64,000 bases of DNA from DATLYB01 sp964502525 (GTDB taxonomy: Bacteria > Bacteroidota > Bacteroidia > Chitinophagales > CAIOSU01). How positions within the stretch are numbered: position 1 is the first letter of the stretch; each line of letters opens with the position of its first letter. A model generated the notes under the pieces. It was not told the DNA's origin. It was given only the letters and a program-made list of their open reading frames with translations, and did not search any database. The stretch lies in NCBI GenBank assembly GCA_964502525.1, contig CAZCXH010000003.1, positions 14,453 through 78,452 of the forward strand. The letters are read 5' to 3'. Positions 18,701 through 26,940 of the stretch are shown one piece after another. Both the position numbers and the translations under genes were made by a program.

Positions 18701-21700
18701 AGAGCATCATTCGTGGTGCCAAGAATATCCGCAACCGTGTTATTGGTGAAAACCAATGAGCCGGAAGTGTAGTAATTATCAGCAATGAAATCACCAATCA
18801 GACCATCGCCTGAATTGAGGCAGATTGAAGTTGTGCCTGCTGGCTCGCCACCCGTTCCGATTGTTTGAGTGGTGCCACCGTTTGACCAGGAGTAGGTGTA
18901 AGGAGCGGAGCCTCCGCTGACATGAGCCGTTGCCGTGCCATCGCATACACCGCAACCGCTGGGGTTTGTTCCTCTTGCATCCAGCGTCAGTGATGATGGA
19001 GTATTCTTGCAACCGATGTCAGGACGGCACTCATCAATTGTGCAATCAATATGATCGTTGCAATCTAACGGAGCGTAAACGCACTGTCCGTTCACGCATG
19101 GTCCATCGGTGGTACATGCATTATTATCATTGCAGATAAGCGGAGTGTATTCGCACCGTCCATTCACGCAGGGACCATCGGTAGTGCAGGCATCATTATC
19201 ATTACAGGTTACCGGAGTATAAATGCACTGTCCGTTAACGCATGGGCCATCAGTGGTACATGCATCATTGTCATTACAAACTTTCGGCTCATACCGGCAC
19301 TGTCCGTTAACGCATGGTCCGTTTGTGGTACATGCATCGTTATCATTACAGGTTACCGGAGTATAAACGCACTGTCCGTTCACGCATGGTCCATCTGTAG
19401 TACATGCATCATTGTCATTACAANNNNNNNNNNNNNNNNNNNNNNNNNNNNNNNNNNNNNNNNNNNNNNNNNNNNNNNNNNNNNNNNNNNNNNNNNNNNN
19501 NNNNNNNNNNNNNNNNNNNNNNNATGGTCCATCTGTAGTACATGCATCATTGTCATTACAAACTTTCGGCTCATACCGGCACTGTCCGTTCACGCATGGT
19601 CCATCTGTAGTACATGCATCATTGTCATTACAAACTTTCGGCTCATACCGACACTGTCCGTTAACGCATGGTCCGTTTGTGGTACATGCATCGTTATCAT
19701 TACAGGTCACCGGAGTATAAACACACTGCCCGTTAACGCATGGTCCATCTGTAGTACATGCATCATTGTCATTGCAGACAACAGGAGTGTAGATACACCC
19801 TCCGTTTTCGCAACGGTCGGCTGTGCAGAGGTTATGGTCGTTGCAAACAACCGGTTCATAGCGGCATTGCCCGTTAACGCACAGGTTGCTGGTGCAGGGA
19901 TCATTGTCATTACAGGAGAAAACTCTAACTTCATCCGTATCTTCACATCCCTTGCAATCCGTTGCAGTTACCCTGTAAGTGCCCGGCTGATTGATCGTAA
20001 CGTTTGCGCCATTGTTTGAGCCGGCAATTCCGGGACCCGACCATACGTAGGTGACTTCATTATTTTCAGAGCCTTCGATGCTATATTTCACATAGTCCAC
20101 TCTTAAAGCGCAGTTTCCGTTATCAATAACCTTCACGTAACGCGCTGAAGAAGCCAGCGTATAGCAATATTCCTGGAAAGAGGTGTGAGTGAAAGTTACA
20201 GACGATGTTAAATCCGTGAAACCTGAACCGGAGTTTGCTGACGCCTGAATTTTGGCATTGCTATAACTGGTGCTTGTATTTGAACAGTGTTCTAACTTCA
20301 TTTTCACGCAAACCTGCGTTCCTGCAGGAACTGATGCGCCAAAGTCAACAGTAATAAAAGATGTGCCCTCACCGCCTTGGGTCCAGAGTTTGGCGCCAGC
20401 GTTATCTCCGCATGCTCCGGCTTTTGATAAATCAATGATCCAACCTCCTGAAGCCGCAATGGCATGATCGCAATCCGTAATGCCATCGGTGGAACAAGCG
20501 CTTCTCCCCGTTGATGTGGCAGTTAAAGTTGTTGATGAGGAGAAACAGGAAATATCAGGACCTGCATTTACCTCCAAAGGACAGCAGCTAATAGAAGTGA
20601 CTACAACCTCGTCAGTATCAGCACATTCATCACAGTCCGTTGCAGTTACCCTGTAGGTTCCGGCTTTGTTAACGGTGATGGATGCTTTGTTGTTGGCGCC
20701 AACGATTCCGGGACCCGACCACAGGTAGGACAGGGTGTTGCTGCCGGTGCCCGGAGTTGCATATTTAACATAATCCACCCTGAACGAGCAATAGCCGTTA
20801 TCAATAACCTTAATGTAACGCGCAGAAGAAGTCAGGGCATAACAGTATTCCTGAAAGGAAGTATGTGAAAATGTTTCAGATGATTTCAAATCCGAGAAGC
20901 CCGAACCGGAGCTCGCTGATGCCTGAATTTTCGCGCTGCTGTAGCTGCTGGATGAGTTTGAACAATGCTCTAATTTCATGCGCACACACACCTGGGTTCC
21001 TGCGGGAACCAATACTCCAAAATCAAGAGTAATAAACGCTGTGCCGTTTCCTCCTTTTGTCCAGAGTTTAGCGCCAGCGTTATCTCCGCATACTCCCGCG
21101 CTTGATAAATCGGCAATATAACCGCCTGAAGCCGCAATGGCATGGTCACAATCCGTAATTTCTTCTGTTGAGCAAGTGCTTGCGCCTGTTGACGTTGCAG
21201 TTAAGGTTGCAGTTGAATCGCTGCAAATCTGAATATCAGTGCCTGCATTAACTTCCAGAGCGCACTCAGAAGCACACTCTCCATTCTCAACCGCAACGGA
21301 TTTGGTATTTGAACAACCGTTTGCATCGGTCACGGTGACATTATAAGTCCCGGCACACAAACCTTCCAGCGAAGTGCCGCTGTTGGTTGAATAAGTGATA
21401 ATCAGCTTTGCAGCTTTTGAAGAGTAATTCTCATAAGAATGTGAAGACCTTTCACCGGTTCCGGCTATGAGGAAAGTGAGCGCATTGCCGCTCGACCATC
21501 CGTTAGCCCTGATTTCATTGACAAGGGCTGTTATGTCGGGCGAATTATAGGCCGATCCTGAACTCCAGGATGATACGTTGTTCCAATTTACGGTTGATGA
21601 AGTAACCGCCCTGTTGGAAAGATTATAATTTGAAGTGTTGAAAGCAGCGGAGTTGGCTGCTCTTTCTCCTTTGATAACCAGGTTTGATGAAGATGAGCCG

Positions 21701-22347
21701 CTCGCATACGCTGTGAATTGCAGTTTGGCGCTGGTGATAACGGCCCCTGCCGGAATAGAAACTCCGGTAAACCTGAATCCAACGATTTGCTGGTTGCCGC
21801 CCTGGTAACCCATGTCAATGTGATAACCGTTAATTAAAATATCTCCGCCACTTACATGCTCCTCAGAATCATCATTTCCTGAGCTGATTTGCTTTGTCAC
21901 GGTAGCGCTCCCCGAAGTCAACTGATATGAATAAGGCGATTGCCCGCCTGTAACATTAAGGCTGATGCTGCCATTGCAGGTGCCGGGTGTGCAGCTTGTA
22001 TTTGGCGTTGAACTCGCGCTGATGGATATGGATGGGGTGCTGTTATATACGGTAACTGTCCTTGTCTTTGCGCAGTTGTATTTATCCTTAACAGTTACGC
22101 TGTAGGTGCCTGCGCATAATCCGGTCAGATCCTGAGTAGTGGCTCCGTTGCTCCATCTATAGGTAAATGGGGAATATCCTCCGCTCACGGAGAGGTTAAT
22201 AGCGCCATTGCAGTTACCGGAACATCTTGTATTGTTCGCGGTGGAAACAGATAATCTGTGGTAACAGCTATTACCCGTTGCAAAAACATCATTTCCGATA
22301 CACGCTAAAACGAGAATCGCTAAACAAATTGTAAACAGTTTTCTCAT
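15739..22347 (-). CDS. Giant secreted multi-domain CTDC/SprB/malectin protein, T9SS-exported, with assembly gap
   Basis: About 2202 codons including 34 unknown ones. Order: signal peptide; SprB 30-100; SprB 108-354 split by a beta-sandwich (147-322) resembling DNRLRE/CBM96-type domains; two Ig/PKD-like domains (364-583 and 590-808), each split by a near-identical jelly-roll-like insert (390-535 and 616-762); CTDC array A (812-1117) containing the gap; SprB 1118-1360 split by malectin (1172-1326); CTDC array B (1365-1526); SprB 1529-1775 split by another domain (1544-1716); CTDC array C (1787-1935); a final beta-rich domain (1940-2064); and a T9SS type A domain (2123-2202, AYPVPF). Probably a surface adhesin or matrix protein. 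It is paralogous to 12445-15534. Confidence 0.88.
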   Translation of the reverse strand: MRKLFTICLAILVLACIGNDVFATGNSCYHRLSVSTANNTRCSGNCNGAINLSVSGGYSPFTYRWSNGATTQDLTGLCAGTYSVTVKDKYNCAKTRTVTVYNSTPSISISASSTPNTSCTPGTCNGSISLNVTGGQSPYSYQLTSGSATVTKQISSGNDDSEEHVSGGDILINGYHIDMGYQGGNQQIVGFRFTGVSIPAGAVITSAKLQFTAYASGSSSSNLVIKGERAANSAAFNTSNYNLSNRAVTSSTVNWNNVSSWSSGSAYNSPDITALVNEIRANGWSSGNALTFLIAGTGERSSHSYENYSSKAAKLIITYSTNSGTSLEGLCAGTYNVTVTDANGCSNTKSVAVENGECASECALEVNAGTDIQICSDSTATLTATSTGASTCSTEEITDCDHAIAASGGYIADLSSAGVCGDNAGAKLWTKGGNGTAFITLDFGVLVPAGTQVCVRMKLEHCSNSSSSYSSAKIQASASSGSGFSDLKSSETFSHTSFQEYCYALTSSARYIKVIDNGYCSFRVDYVKYATPGTGSNTLSYLWSGPGIVGANNKASITVNKAGTYRVTATDCDECADTDEVVVTSISCCPLEVNAGPDISCFSSSTTLTATSTGRSACSTDGITDCDHAIAASGGWIIDLSKAGACGDNAGAKLWTQGGEGTSFITVDFGASVPAGTQVCVKMKLEHCSNTSTSYSNAKIQASANSGSGFTDLTSSVTFTHTSFQEYCYTLASSARYVKVIDNGNCALRVDYVKYSIEGSENNEVTYVWSGPGIAGSNNGANVTINQPGTYRVTATDCKGCEDTDEVRVFSCNDNDPCTSNLCVNGQCRYEPVVCNDHNLCTADRCENGGCIYTPVVCNDNDACTTDGPCVNGQCVYTPVTCNDNDACTTNGPCVNGQCRYEPKVCNDNDACTTDGPCVNGQCRYEPKVCNDNDACTTDGPXXXXXXXXXXXXXXXXXXXXXXXXXXXXXXXXXXCNDNDACTTDGPCVNGQCVYTPVTCNDNDACTTNGPCVNGQCRYEPKVCNDNDACTTDGPCVNGQCIYTPVTCNDNDACTTDGPCVNGRCEYTPLICNDNNACTTDGPCVNGQCVYAPLDCNDHIDCTIDECRPDIGCKNTPSSLTLDARGTNPSGCGVCDGTATAHVSGGSAPYTYSWSNGGTTQTIGTGGEPAGTTSICLNSGDGLIGDFIADNYYTSGSLVFTNNTVADILGTTNDALYRTERYTGNNSTSFSYEIPVTNGQYEVELHFAEIYFGVDGGNLNPPFTGKRLFDVSIEGVQVLNDYDINADVGPATAVIKTYMATVNDGFVTIVFTNEVNRAKVNGICVKPAQSQGSGDGLCSGTYRVTVIDANGCSATDEVRISSDLCDDENDCTMDDCVDNECIHSPVECSDNNRCTDDACDDGACEHTPVICNDHNACTENACDPQTGCVYTPIVCNDNNACTTNACDLQTGCVYTPVTCNDHNACTENACNPQTGCVYTPIVCNDNNACTTNACDLQTGCVYTPIVCDDHVSCTRDECVQGQCVYTPGEINLTVDKTDVSCDCVPSPNELCKLDFSGLQHGEILNTQYLANGVRFKAMANDPGMDTLIIFNSNVNGTQDPDLEVNIGNLAIIPLHLNGGGDGIVDDPNDNIDGGKIALMFDQPKKIVSFDIVDVDHMDGDPHAIAYDGSNNVLLDVDIPILGDGSVQTVLMNVSGVRKLVINTRNSIGVTNFIFDCHCCDGTASAQPSGGAAPYTYAWSNGETTASVDELCPGEYCVTVTDNKGCSKVRCVTIGEEECSDACDSINCDDQDLCTTEICDEGECFYAPLNCRDENPCTNDLCDRGVCVFTPVTCNDNNACTNDICITANGQCRYDAVVCNDNNACTSEACSAGQCQYAPITCNDNNECTTDDCNQSSGCVHTPVQGCGGNPCDASFCDDGNPCTVDVGDGLGGCTHTQTTNTPDYLKIVNNTINSQNIKILYGTTGAWLNQNVSGNTHLCITMRDATNPGSLSKVHIRLKGSATTEANRLTNNYPGGCVPRGWTTVCIPLSLFATTNFTALPYVEIFNSAAGPYELHILKIEFTGGAAPFVWFGDSHTSNYVSGNTANFNAQLVTGGPCGGSKMAESDMNFNSNESAEAEIRDMNAYPVPFNDMLFVEFNSGFEGKADLALIDVLGQRMNATQVEVAEGRNKQMLSLDATLVSGIYFLEVRMNEQVHFVKVMK
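17837..18124 (-). repeat. 144-base tandem duplication in CTDC array B
   Basis: The segment starting GGAGTATAAACGCAGCCCGT at 17837 recurs at 17981, so two 144-base copies (48 codons, two CTDC units each) lie head to tail with only a few differences. Length is a multiple of three, so the frame is kept. This is a recent in-frame duplication. Confidence 0.85.
18997..19914 (-). repeat. CTDC array A with near-identical 72-nt units
   Basis: Units encode CNDNDACTTDGP followed by CVNGQC-YxP, 24 residues each. Between about 19180 and 19780 the units are nearly identical in DNA, alternating between YTPV and YEPK variants. The assembly breaks in the middle, at 19424-19523. Unit number is therefore a minimum, or simply unknown. 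Confidence 0.85.
19424..19523. other. Assembly gap of exactly 100 N inside array A
   Basis: The 38 bases before the gap (19386-19423) are identical to the 38 bases after it (19524-19561). The repeat phase would require 34 + 72k missing bases, not 100. The gap length is a placeholder; the two contig ends may even overlap. Reading frame is kept across it only because 100 and 34 have the same remainder modulo three. Confidence 0.95.
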
Positions 22348-22631
22348 GATAAATGCTTTTTGATAGATTAAACAACAACAACAACAAGTGTGGGTAGGCG
22401 GTAATGTAATAGAGGTAGGTAGTGGAACGCTACGAAATTTGTGGAAATGAATTTTTAGGAAAAATTAATGTACTGATTATCAATGTATTGGATCGGATTT
22501 TAGGAGGCGATGGGCATGTTCATTCATTCAATTTGTATGGTATAAACAGCATTGAATAACGACACCCTCCCTTTCGTTCGTGACACAGTTGGCGCCAGCC
22601 TCATAGCGTTCCATAGTTGTCGCTTCATTTG
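22348..22631. other. Intergenic region carrying the upstream sequence of the giant gene
   Basis: A short CAA tract (22372-22386) lies about 25 bases upstream of the giant gene start. No gene or confident promoter is seen. Confidence 0.35.
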
Positions 22632-22672
22632 GGGCAGTCCGCTAAATTTCATTGAAATTTAGGGGACTGCCC
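22632..22672 (-). terminator. Long palindrome just past the MFS gene, likely terminator or REP-like element
   Basis: Arms GGGCAGTCCGCTAAATTTCA (22632-22651) and TGAAATTTAGGGGACTGCCC (22653-22672) are complementary over 20 positions with one mismatch, around a one-base centre. It begins 6 bases after the MFS stop codon. There is no U tract on the minus strand, so a terminator role is only likely. Confidence 0.55.
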
Positions 22673-22677
22673 TTTGG

Positions 22678-23982
22678 TTAATTGCCGGAAGCCTTCCGCA
22701 ACCGGAACATCAGCAACAATCCGGCAGTAAAGAACACCATGAGTCCGAGCGCGCTGTTGCGCATCGTGCCGGTGAGTTGATGCAGCAGCCCGTAGGATGC
22801 TGTGCCCAGCACGATGGATATCTTTTCGGTAAGCTCATAGAAGCTGAAAAATGATGCATGGTCTTCGGTGGGCGGAATCAGCTTTGCAAATGATGAGCGC
22901 GACAGGCTTTGAATCCCGCCCATGATAATGCCAACCACCACAGCCATGGCATAAAACTGGTTGGCTGAAGAAACATAATATGCTCCCAGGCAGATGAGAA
23001 GGCACACAATGATGGCAGCCATCAAAACATTAAAATTTCCATACCTGGACGAGGCATAAGCAAACAGGTGCGCACCGGGAATTGCAATTACCTGGATGAC
23101 GAGCATGGCGGCTATCAGCCCGGCAAGCGGCAATTTAAGTTCATGCTCGCCAAAGAGGCTTGCTAGGTACATGATTGTTTGAAAACCCATGCTATAGAAA
23201 AAGAATGCAAGCAGAAACCACCGCATCAGCCTGAGCCTTGTCACAACAGCAAAAACCTGCCTTATTTCCCTGTAGCCTTTCATCAAGATTGCTTTTTGAA
23301 AAATATGACCGGGCTTATCAGCAGGCAAATCCCGGAACGGAATGATGGCAAAGCCGATCCACCATAATCCCACGGTGAGAAATGCGATTTGAGAGGGCAG
23401 TTTGTCATCCGTAATCCCAAAACCGGCAGGAAAGAGAATGACAATAAGATTGATAACCAGCAAAACCACGCTCCCTGCATATCCGTACGAGTAGCCTCTG
23501 GCGCTTATGCTGTCCAACCTATCGGGCGTTGCGATTTCGGGCAGGAATGCGTTGTAAAAAACAAGGCCGCCCGCATAGCCAACCGTGCCCAGTGCAAACG
23601 CCAGGATGCCAAATTCCACGTTATCGCCTCTGAAGAAGAATAGCGAGGAGCAGCCTGTCGCTCCCATCACCGTAAAGAATTTCATGAACGCTTTTTTCCT
23701 ACCGGAATAGTCCGCTATGCCGGAAAGCAATGGATTGATAAAAGCAATCACCAAAAACGCCACTGCGAGCGAATAGGAATAGAGCACCGTGTTTTGGATG
23801 TCAAATCCGAAAAATGAAACGACCCCGCCCGCGGATGCATTGCGCGTTACGCTGCTGTAGTAAACGGGAAATACCGCACTGGTGATCGTCAGGGTGTAAA
23901 CGGAATTCGCCCAGTCATACATGCACCATGCACGGATGATCTTAGGCTGATTAAGGACCGAATTCCGGGTAGTGCCTGGCAT
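22678..23982 (-). CDS. MFS transporter of the UMF1/Atg22-like family
   Basis: 434 residues with about twelve hydrophobic segments. The N-terminal WCMYDWANSVYTL block is diagnostic of the UMF1 family (Pfam Atg22-like), and DYSGRKK between helices 2 and 3 is the MFS loop motif. The family exports small molecules, with amino acids known for the yeast vacuolar member; the bacterial substrate is unknown. Located in the inner membrane. It is transcribed alone, divergent from the DUF2461 gene. Confidence 0.88.
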   Translation of the reverse strand: MPGTTRNSVLNQPKIIRAWCMYDWANSVYTLTITSAVFPVYYSSVTRNASAGGVVSFFGFDIQNTVLYSYSLAVAFLVIAFINPLLSGIADYSGRKKAFMKFFTVMGATGCSSLFFFRGDNVEFGILAFALGTVGYAGGLVFYNAFLPEIATPDRLDSISARGYSYGYAGSVVLLVINLIVILFPAGFGITDDKLPSQIAFLTVGLWWIGFAIIPFRDLPADKPGHIFQKAILMKGYREIRQVFAVVTRLRLMRWFLLAFFFYSMGFQTIMYLASLFGEHELKLPLAGLIAAMLVIQVIAIPGAHLFAYASSRYGNFNVLMAAIIVCLLICLGAYYVSSANQFYAMAVVVGIIMGGIQSLSRSSFAKLIPPTEDHASFFSFYELTEKISIVLGTASYGLLHQLTGTMRNSALGLMVFFTAGLLLMFRLRKASGN

Positions 23983-24116
23983 AAATCTCCTGCAAAAAAA
24001 TCAAGGTAGCAAGAATAACCTTATTCCGAAAACGCTCAGGCTAATTACCCAACTAAATTTGCAATGCTTTTTTCAGTGAAAGTCCTTTAATTCGCCCTTT
24101 CAAATCATTTAATGAT

Positions 24117-24788
24117 ATGCCGGGTATCAGCAAGAACACAATCCAATTCCTTAAGGAAATAAAGAAGAACAACAACCGCGAATGGTTTGCCCGAAACAAA
24201 CCGCGCTATGAACAATCCAAAGCGGAGTTTGAGATATTTATTGACGCCTTGATAGCGAAAATCGCAGAATATGATGCAGGCGCAGCGAACATCAAAGCGA
24301 AGGATTGCGTGTTCCGCATTTACCGCGACATACGCTTTTCGAAGGACAAGTCGCCCTACAAAACCCACTTTGGCGCGCATATAACCTCCGCAGCAAAAAA
24401 AACCGAGGTGCATTCGCGTGCCGGCTATTACGTGCATATCGGCCCTGGAGAATCCATGCTTGCCGGGGGCGCCTATATGCCTGAAAGCAACTGGCTGAAA
24501 GCGATCCGCCAGGAGATACATTACAATACCGATGAGTTTAAGAAAATTCTGAACTCCAAATCCTTCCGGCAATATTTTGGTGAAATGGAGGGCGAAAAGT
24601 TGAAGACCACGCCCAAAGATTACCCGCCCGACCATCCAGAGATTGAATTGCTGAAGCATAAAAGCTTCTTGGCCACCCACTATTTAAAGGACAGCGATGT
24701 GGCAGCCGCTGACTTCCTGAAACACGCAGCCCGCGTATTCAAAGCACTATACCCCTTCGACAGGTTTTTGAACAGCGCACTGGATTGA
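24117..24788 (+). CDS. DUF2461 (TIGR02453) family protein
   Basis: 223 residues, cytoplasmic. FLKEIKKNNNREWFARNKPRY near the N terminus and the VFRIYRDIRFSKDKSPYKTH block (about 66-85) are the family signature. Function is uncharacterised; the family is widespread in Bacteroidota and Actinobacteria. It converges with the small lipoprotein gene, with only 4 bases between the stop codons. Confidence 0.88.
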   Translation: MPGISKNTIQFLKEIKKNNNREWFARNKPRYEQSKAEFEIFIDALIAKIAEYDAGAANIKAKDCVFRIYRDIRFSKDKSPYKTHFGAHITSAAKKTEVHSRAGYYVHIGPGESMLAGGAYMPESNWLKAIRQEIHYNTDEFKKILNSKSFRQYFGEMEGEKLKTTPKDYPPDHPEIELLKHKSFLATHYLKDSDVAAADFLKHAARVFKALYPFDRFLNSALD

Positions 24789-24792
24789 AACC

Positions 24793-25095
24793 TCAATTCG
24801 TAGGCAATGGCGCCCCAACGGCAATATCACAGCGATGACCCGGCTCGCCATGCGGTGGGTTGAGTTTCACATCCCCCTGCGGCACAACCATTCCGGTATC
24901 CGGAACGCCCTCATTATGGACATGGCCGGGCTGACCGTGTGGCGGATTTTGAAATCCTGCAGGATCCTGAGGCGGTGGAGGCGCCACCTGTTCGGCCGGT
25001 TGCTCAGTTGCGGGTTCTGAAGATGTGCCACCCCCGCTGTTGCAGCCGATGGCGAAAATGAATGCAATTAAAATTGGAAAAGATAATTTTTTCAT
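24793..25095 (-). CDS. Small lipoprotein with duplicated NPPHGxPGH motif
   Basis: 100 residues from the ATG at 25095 (an upstream in-frame ATG at 25113 adds six). The signal ends in the lipobox FAIGC, so it should be processed by Lgt and anchored in a membrane. A Pro/Gln/Glu-rich linker follows, then NPPHGQPGH and, 29 residues later, NPPHGEPGHRCDIAVGAPL. The same His-rich ending is common in short Bacteroidota lipoproteins of unknown function. Histidines plus one cysteine could bind metal; this is inference. Confidence 0.72.
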   Translation of the reverse strand: MKKLSFPILIAFIFAIGCNSGGGTSSEPATEQPAEQVAPPPPQDPAGFQNPPHGQPGHVHNEGVPDTGMVVPQGDVKLNPPHGEPGHRCDIAVGAPLPTN

Positions 25096-25354
25096 TTTAA
25101 GGTTTTTTAACAACCGGACAAAGATAGCGAATAGTTATCCCGAAACAAGCGTGAAAAACGACCCGGGTGCTGCCAAATTGCCGCTCTGTGTCTAAAATAC
25201 CCATCCCGACCTTCTCCTTGAGGGGAAGGGGTCCTGGCTAATTTCTTTTGAATGAATAAGTCAGGCGTGATTGTTTTACGGCAGGCGCGGTCTTTGAATT
25301 TGCTATGCGCCCAGCGAAACCTTAATCTGAAACCTGCCTTCATGACCGTCAGGA

Positions 25355-25414
25355 GCCATCGGATACTATTTGGTGCTCCCGAGTACCCGGGACGGAAATC
25401 TATTTACCGATGGC
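25355..25414. repeat. REP-like palindrome between small lipoprotein and cold-shock gene
   Basis: Outer arms GCCATCGG/CCGATGGC (25355-25362, 25407-25414) enclose an inner stem TCCCG/CGGGA (25377-25381, 25388-25392). The rest of the 25114-25553 spacer has a CTTCTCC-TTGA-GGGGAAGG palindrome near 25210 and no gene that I can support. Confidence 0.5.
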
Positions 25415-25553
25415 ACAGTACCATTAGAAATTGAAATCAGCCCAAAGAAAAAGGCAAAGGGCAAGGCACAAAACACGCTGACAATTTATAATCAGCGCAT
25501 ATCAGCGGCATAAGCGGAAATGAATCCGCTCTCCTTAAATCAGAAAATAAAAT

Positions 25554-25748
25554 TTATTGGGCAAGCTGCACGTTCACAGCCATTGGTCCTTTCTTCCCCT
25601 CCCCTACCTCATAAGTCACCGCATCTCCATCCTGCACCTGGTCTTTAAGGCTGGAGGAATGAACAAAAATGTCTTTCCCGGTTTCATCATCAACGATGAA
25701 GCCAAATCCTTTTTGCTTGTTGAAGAACTTTACTTTTCCTTTTTTCAT
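25554..25748 (-). CDS. Cold-shock domain protein (CspA family)
   Basis: 64 residues, the whole of one cold-shock domain. RNP1 is KGFGFI (residues 13-18) and RNP2 is DIFVH (26-30). These small OB-fold proteins bind single-stranded RNA and DNA and act as RNA chaperones. A TATATTTC box about 25 bases upstream of the start is a near match to the Bacteroidota -7 motif. It lies just downstream of rpoD on the same strand. Confidence 0.95.
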   Translation of the reverse strand: MKKGKVKFFNKQKGFGFIVDDETGKDIFVHSSSLKDQVQDGDAVTYEVGEGKKGPMAVNVQLAQ

Positions 25749-25822
25749 TTTAAATTAATTAAACATATTGAAATATAAACAAAAGGAATGCCGTTCAGCC
25801 ACAGAACGGAAATCCTGTCATT

Positions 25823-26692
25823 TCACCTGCATAAGTACTCTTTCAGCAACCCGCGGCTTGACATCGCGCGCAGCCTGTTGATGGATTTATCCTTAATCTG
25901 CCTGATGCGCTCCCGCGTAAGTCCCAGCTTCATGCCGATATCTTCAAGCGACTGAGGCTGCTGATTACCCAGCCCGAAATACATTCTAACCACCTGTCGC
26001 TGAATCTCCGTGAGCGAAGTCAGCATCCGTTCCGTATCAATCTTGAGGGAATCGGTGTATGCCATTGATGTGTCCGTCTTCTCCGATGAGGTATCCTCCA
26101 CCACGTCAATCAGCGAGGCTCCATCGCCATCTTCAAAAGGCGCATCCATGGAAACATGCTTGGGAGCTGCCTTCAGCGTGGCGGCAAGCTGAACACCGTC
26201 AATATTCAACCCTTCAGACAGTTCCTCCGCAGTCGGTTCCCGCTCGTATTTCTGCTCCAACTCCGCAAACACCTTGCTCAGTTTTGACAGGGTGCCCACC
26301 TTGTTGATCGGAAGCCTCACCAGCCTCGACTGCTCGGAAATTGCCTGGATGATAGACTGCCTGATCCACCACACCGCATAGGAAATGAATTTGAACCCTC
26401 TGGTTTCGTCAAACTTCTGGGCGGCTTTTATCAATCCGAGGTTGCCTTCGTTAATCAGGTCATTGAGCGAAAGGTAATTATTCTGGTATTGCTTGGCAAC
26501 GGAAACCACAAACCTGAGGTTGGCGTTCACCAGTTTCTGCAACGCTTCCTGGTCACCTGTCCTTATCCTGCGCGCAAGTTCCGCCTCTTCCTCAGGCGTT
26601 ATCATGTCAACCTTTCCTATTTCATGCAGATATTTTTCTATAGACTGGCTTTCCCGGTGAGTGATGGACTGGGAAATCTTGAGTTGGCGCAT
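25823..26692 (-). CDS. rpoD: RNA polymerase primary sigma factor RpoD/SigA, short Bacteroidota form
   Basis: 289 residues from the ATG at 26692, giving MRQLKISQSIT, the N terminus usual for this factor in Bacteroidota; a frame extension to 26728 is not conserved. Region 1.2 (SIEKYLHEIGKVDMITPEEE), region 2 (NLRFVVSVAKQYQN...GLIKAAQKFD and YAVWWIRQSI), region 3, and region 4 with the helix-turn-helix LEDIGMKLGLTRERIRQIK are all present. Region 1.1 is missing, as is normal for the phylum. It directs recognition of TTTG/TAnnTTTG promoters. Confidence 0.95.
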   Translation of the reverse strand: MRQLKISQSITHRESQSIEKYLHEIGKVDMITPEEEAELARRIRTGDQEALQKLVNANLRFVVSVAKQYQNNYLSLNDLINEGNLGLIKAAQKFDETRGFKFISYAVWWIRQSIIQAISEQSRLVRLPINKVGTLSKLSKVFAELEQKYEREPTAEELSEGLNIDGVQLAATLKAAPKHVSMDAPFEDGDGASLIDVVEDTSSEKTDTSMAYTDSLKIDTERMLTSLTEIQRQVVRMYFGLGNQQPQSLEDIGMKLGLTRERIRQIKDKSINRLRAMSSRGLLKEYLCR

Positions 26693-26940
26693 CGGTGAGG
26701 TTGTTGGTTTACAGGGAAATGATGGCACAAGGTATTAAAAAAGTTGAATAAAATAGCCATTAAGAAAAAAAATTTGCTCTTTTTTTAGGAAAACGGACTG
26801 ATACAGGATGAATTCCGAAACAAGTCAGGTTTTCGAAAAAAATAGAACGGTAGAATGTGCGGTATTAACAGAGGGTACGTCTCGTTTCGGTAACTCGGCT
26901 ACTTTCGGTATAACCCGCGAAGGCGCTTGCCGGAAGTAAT

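Noticed and set aside
19170..19790. Regularly spaced near-identical repeats resembling a CRISPR array
   Set aside because: The 72-base unit repeats in full, with no variable spacers; it is in frame and encodes Cys-rich protein repeats.
24105..24680. 191-codon minus-strand open frame
   Set aside because: Antisense to the DUF2461 gene, whose signature blocks are clear.
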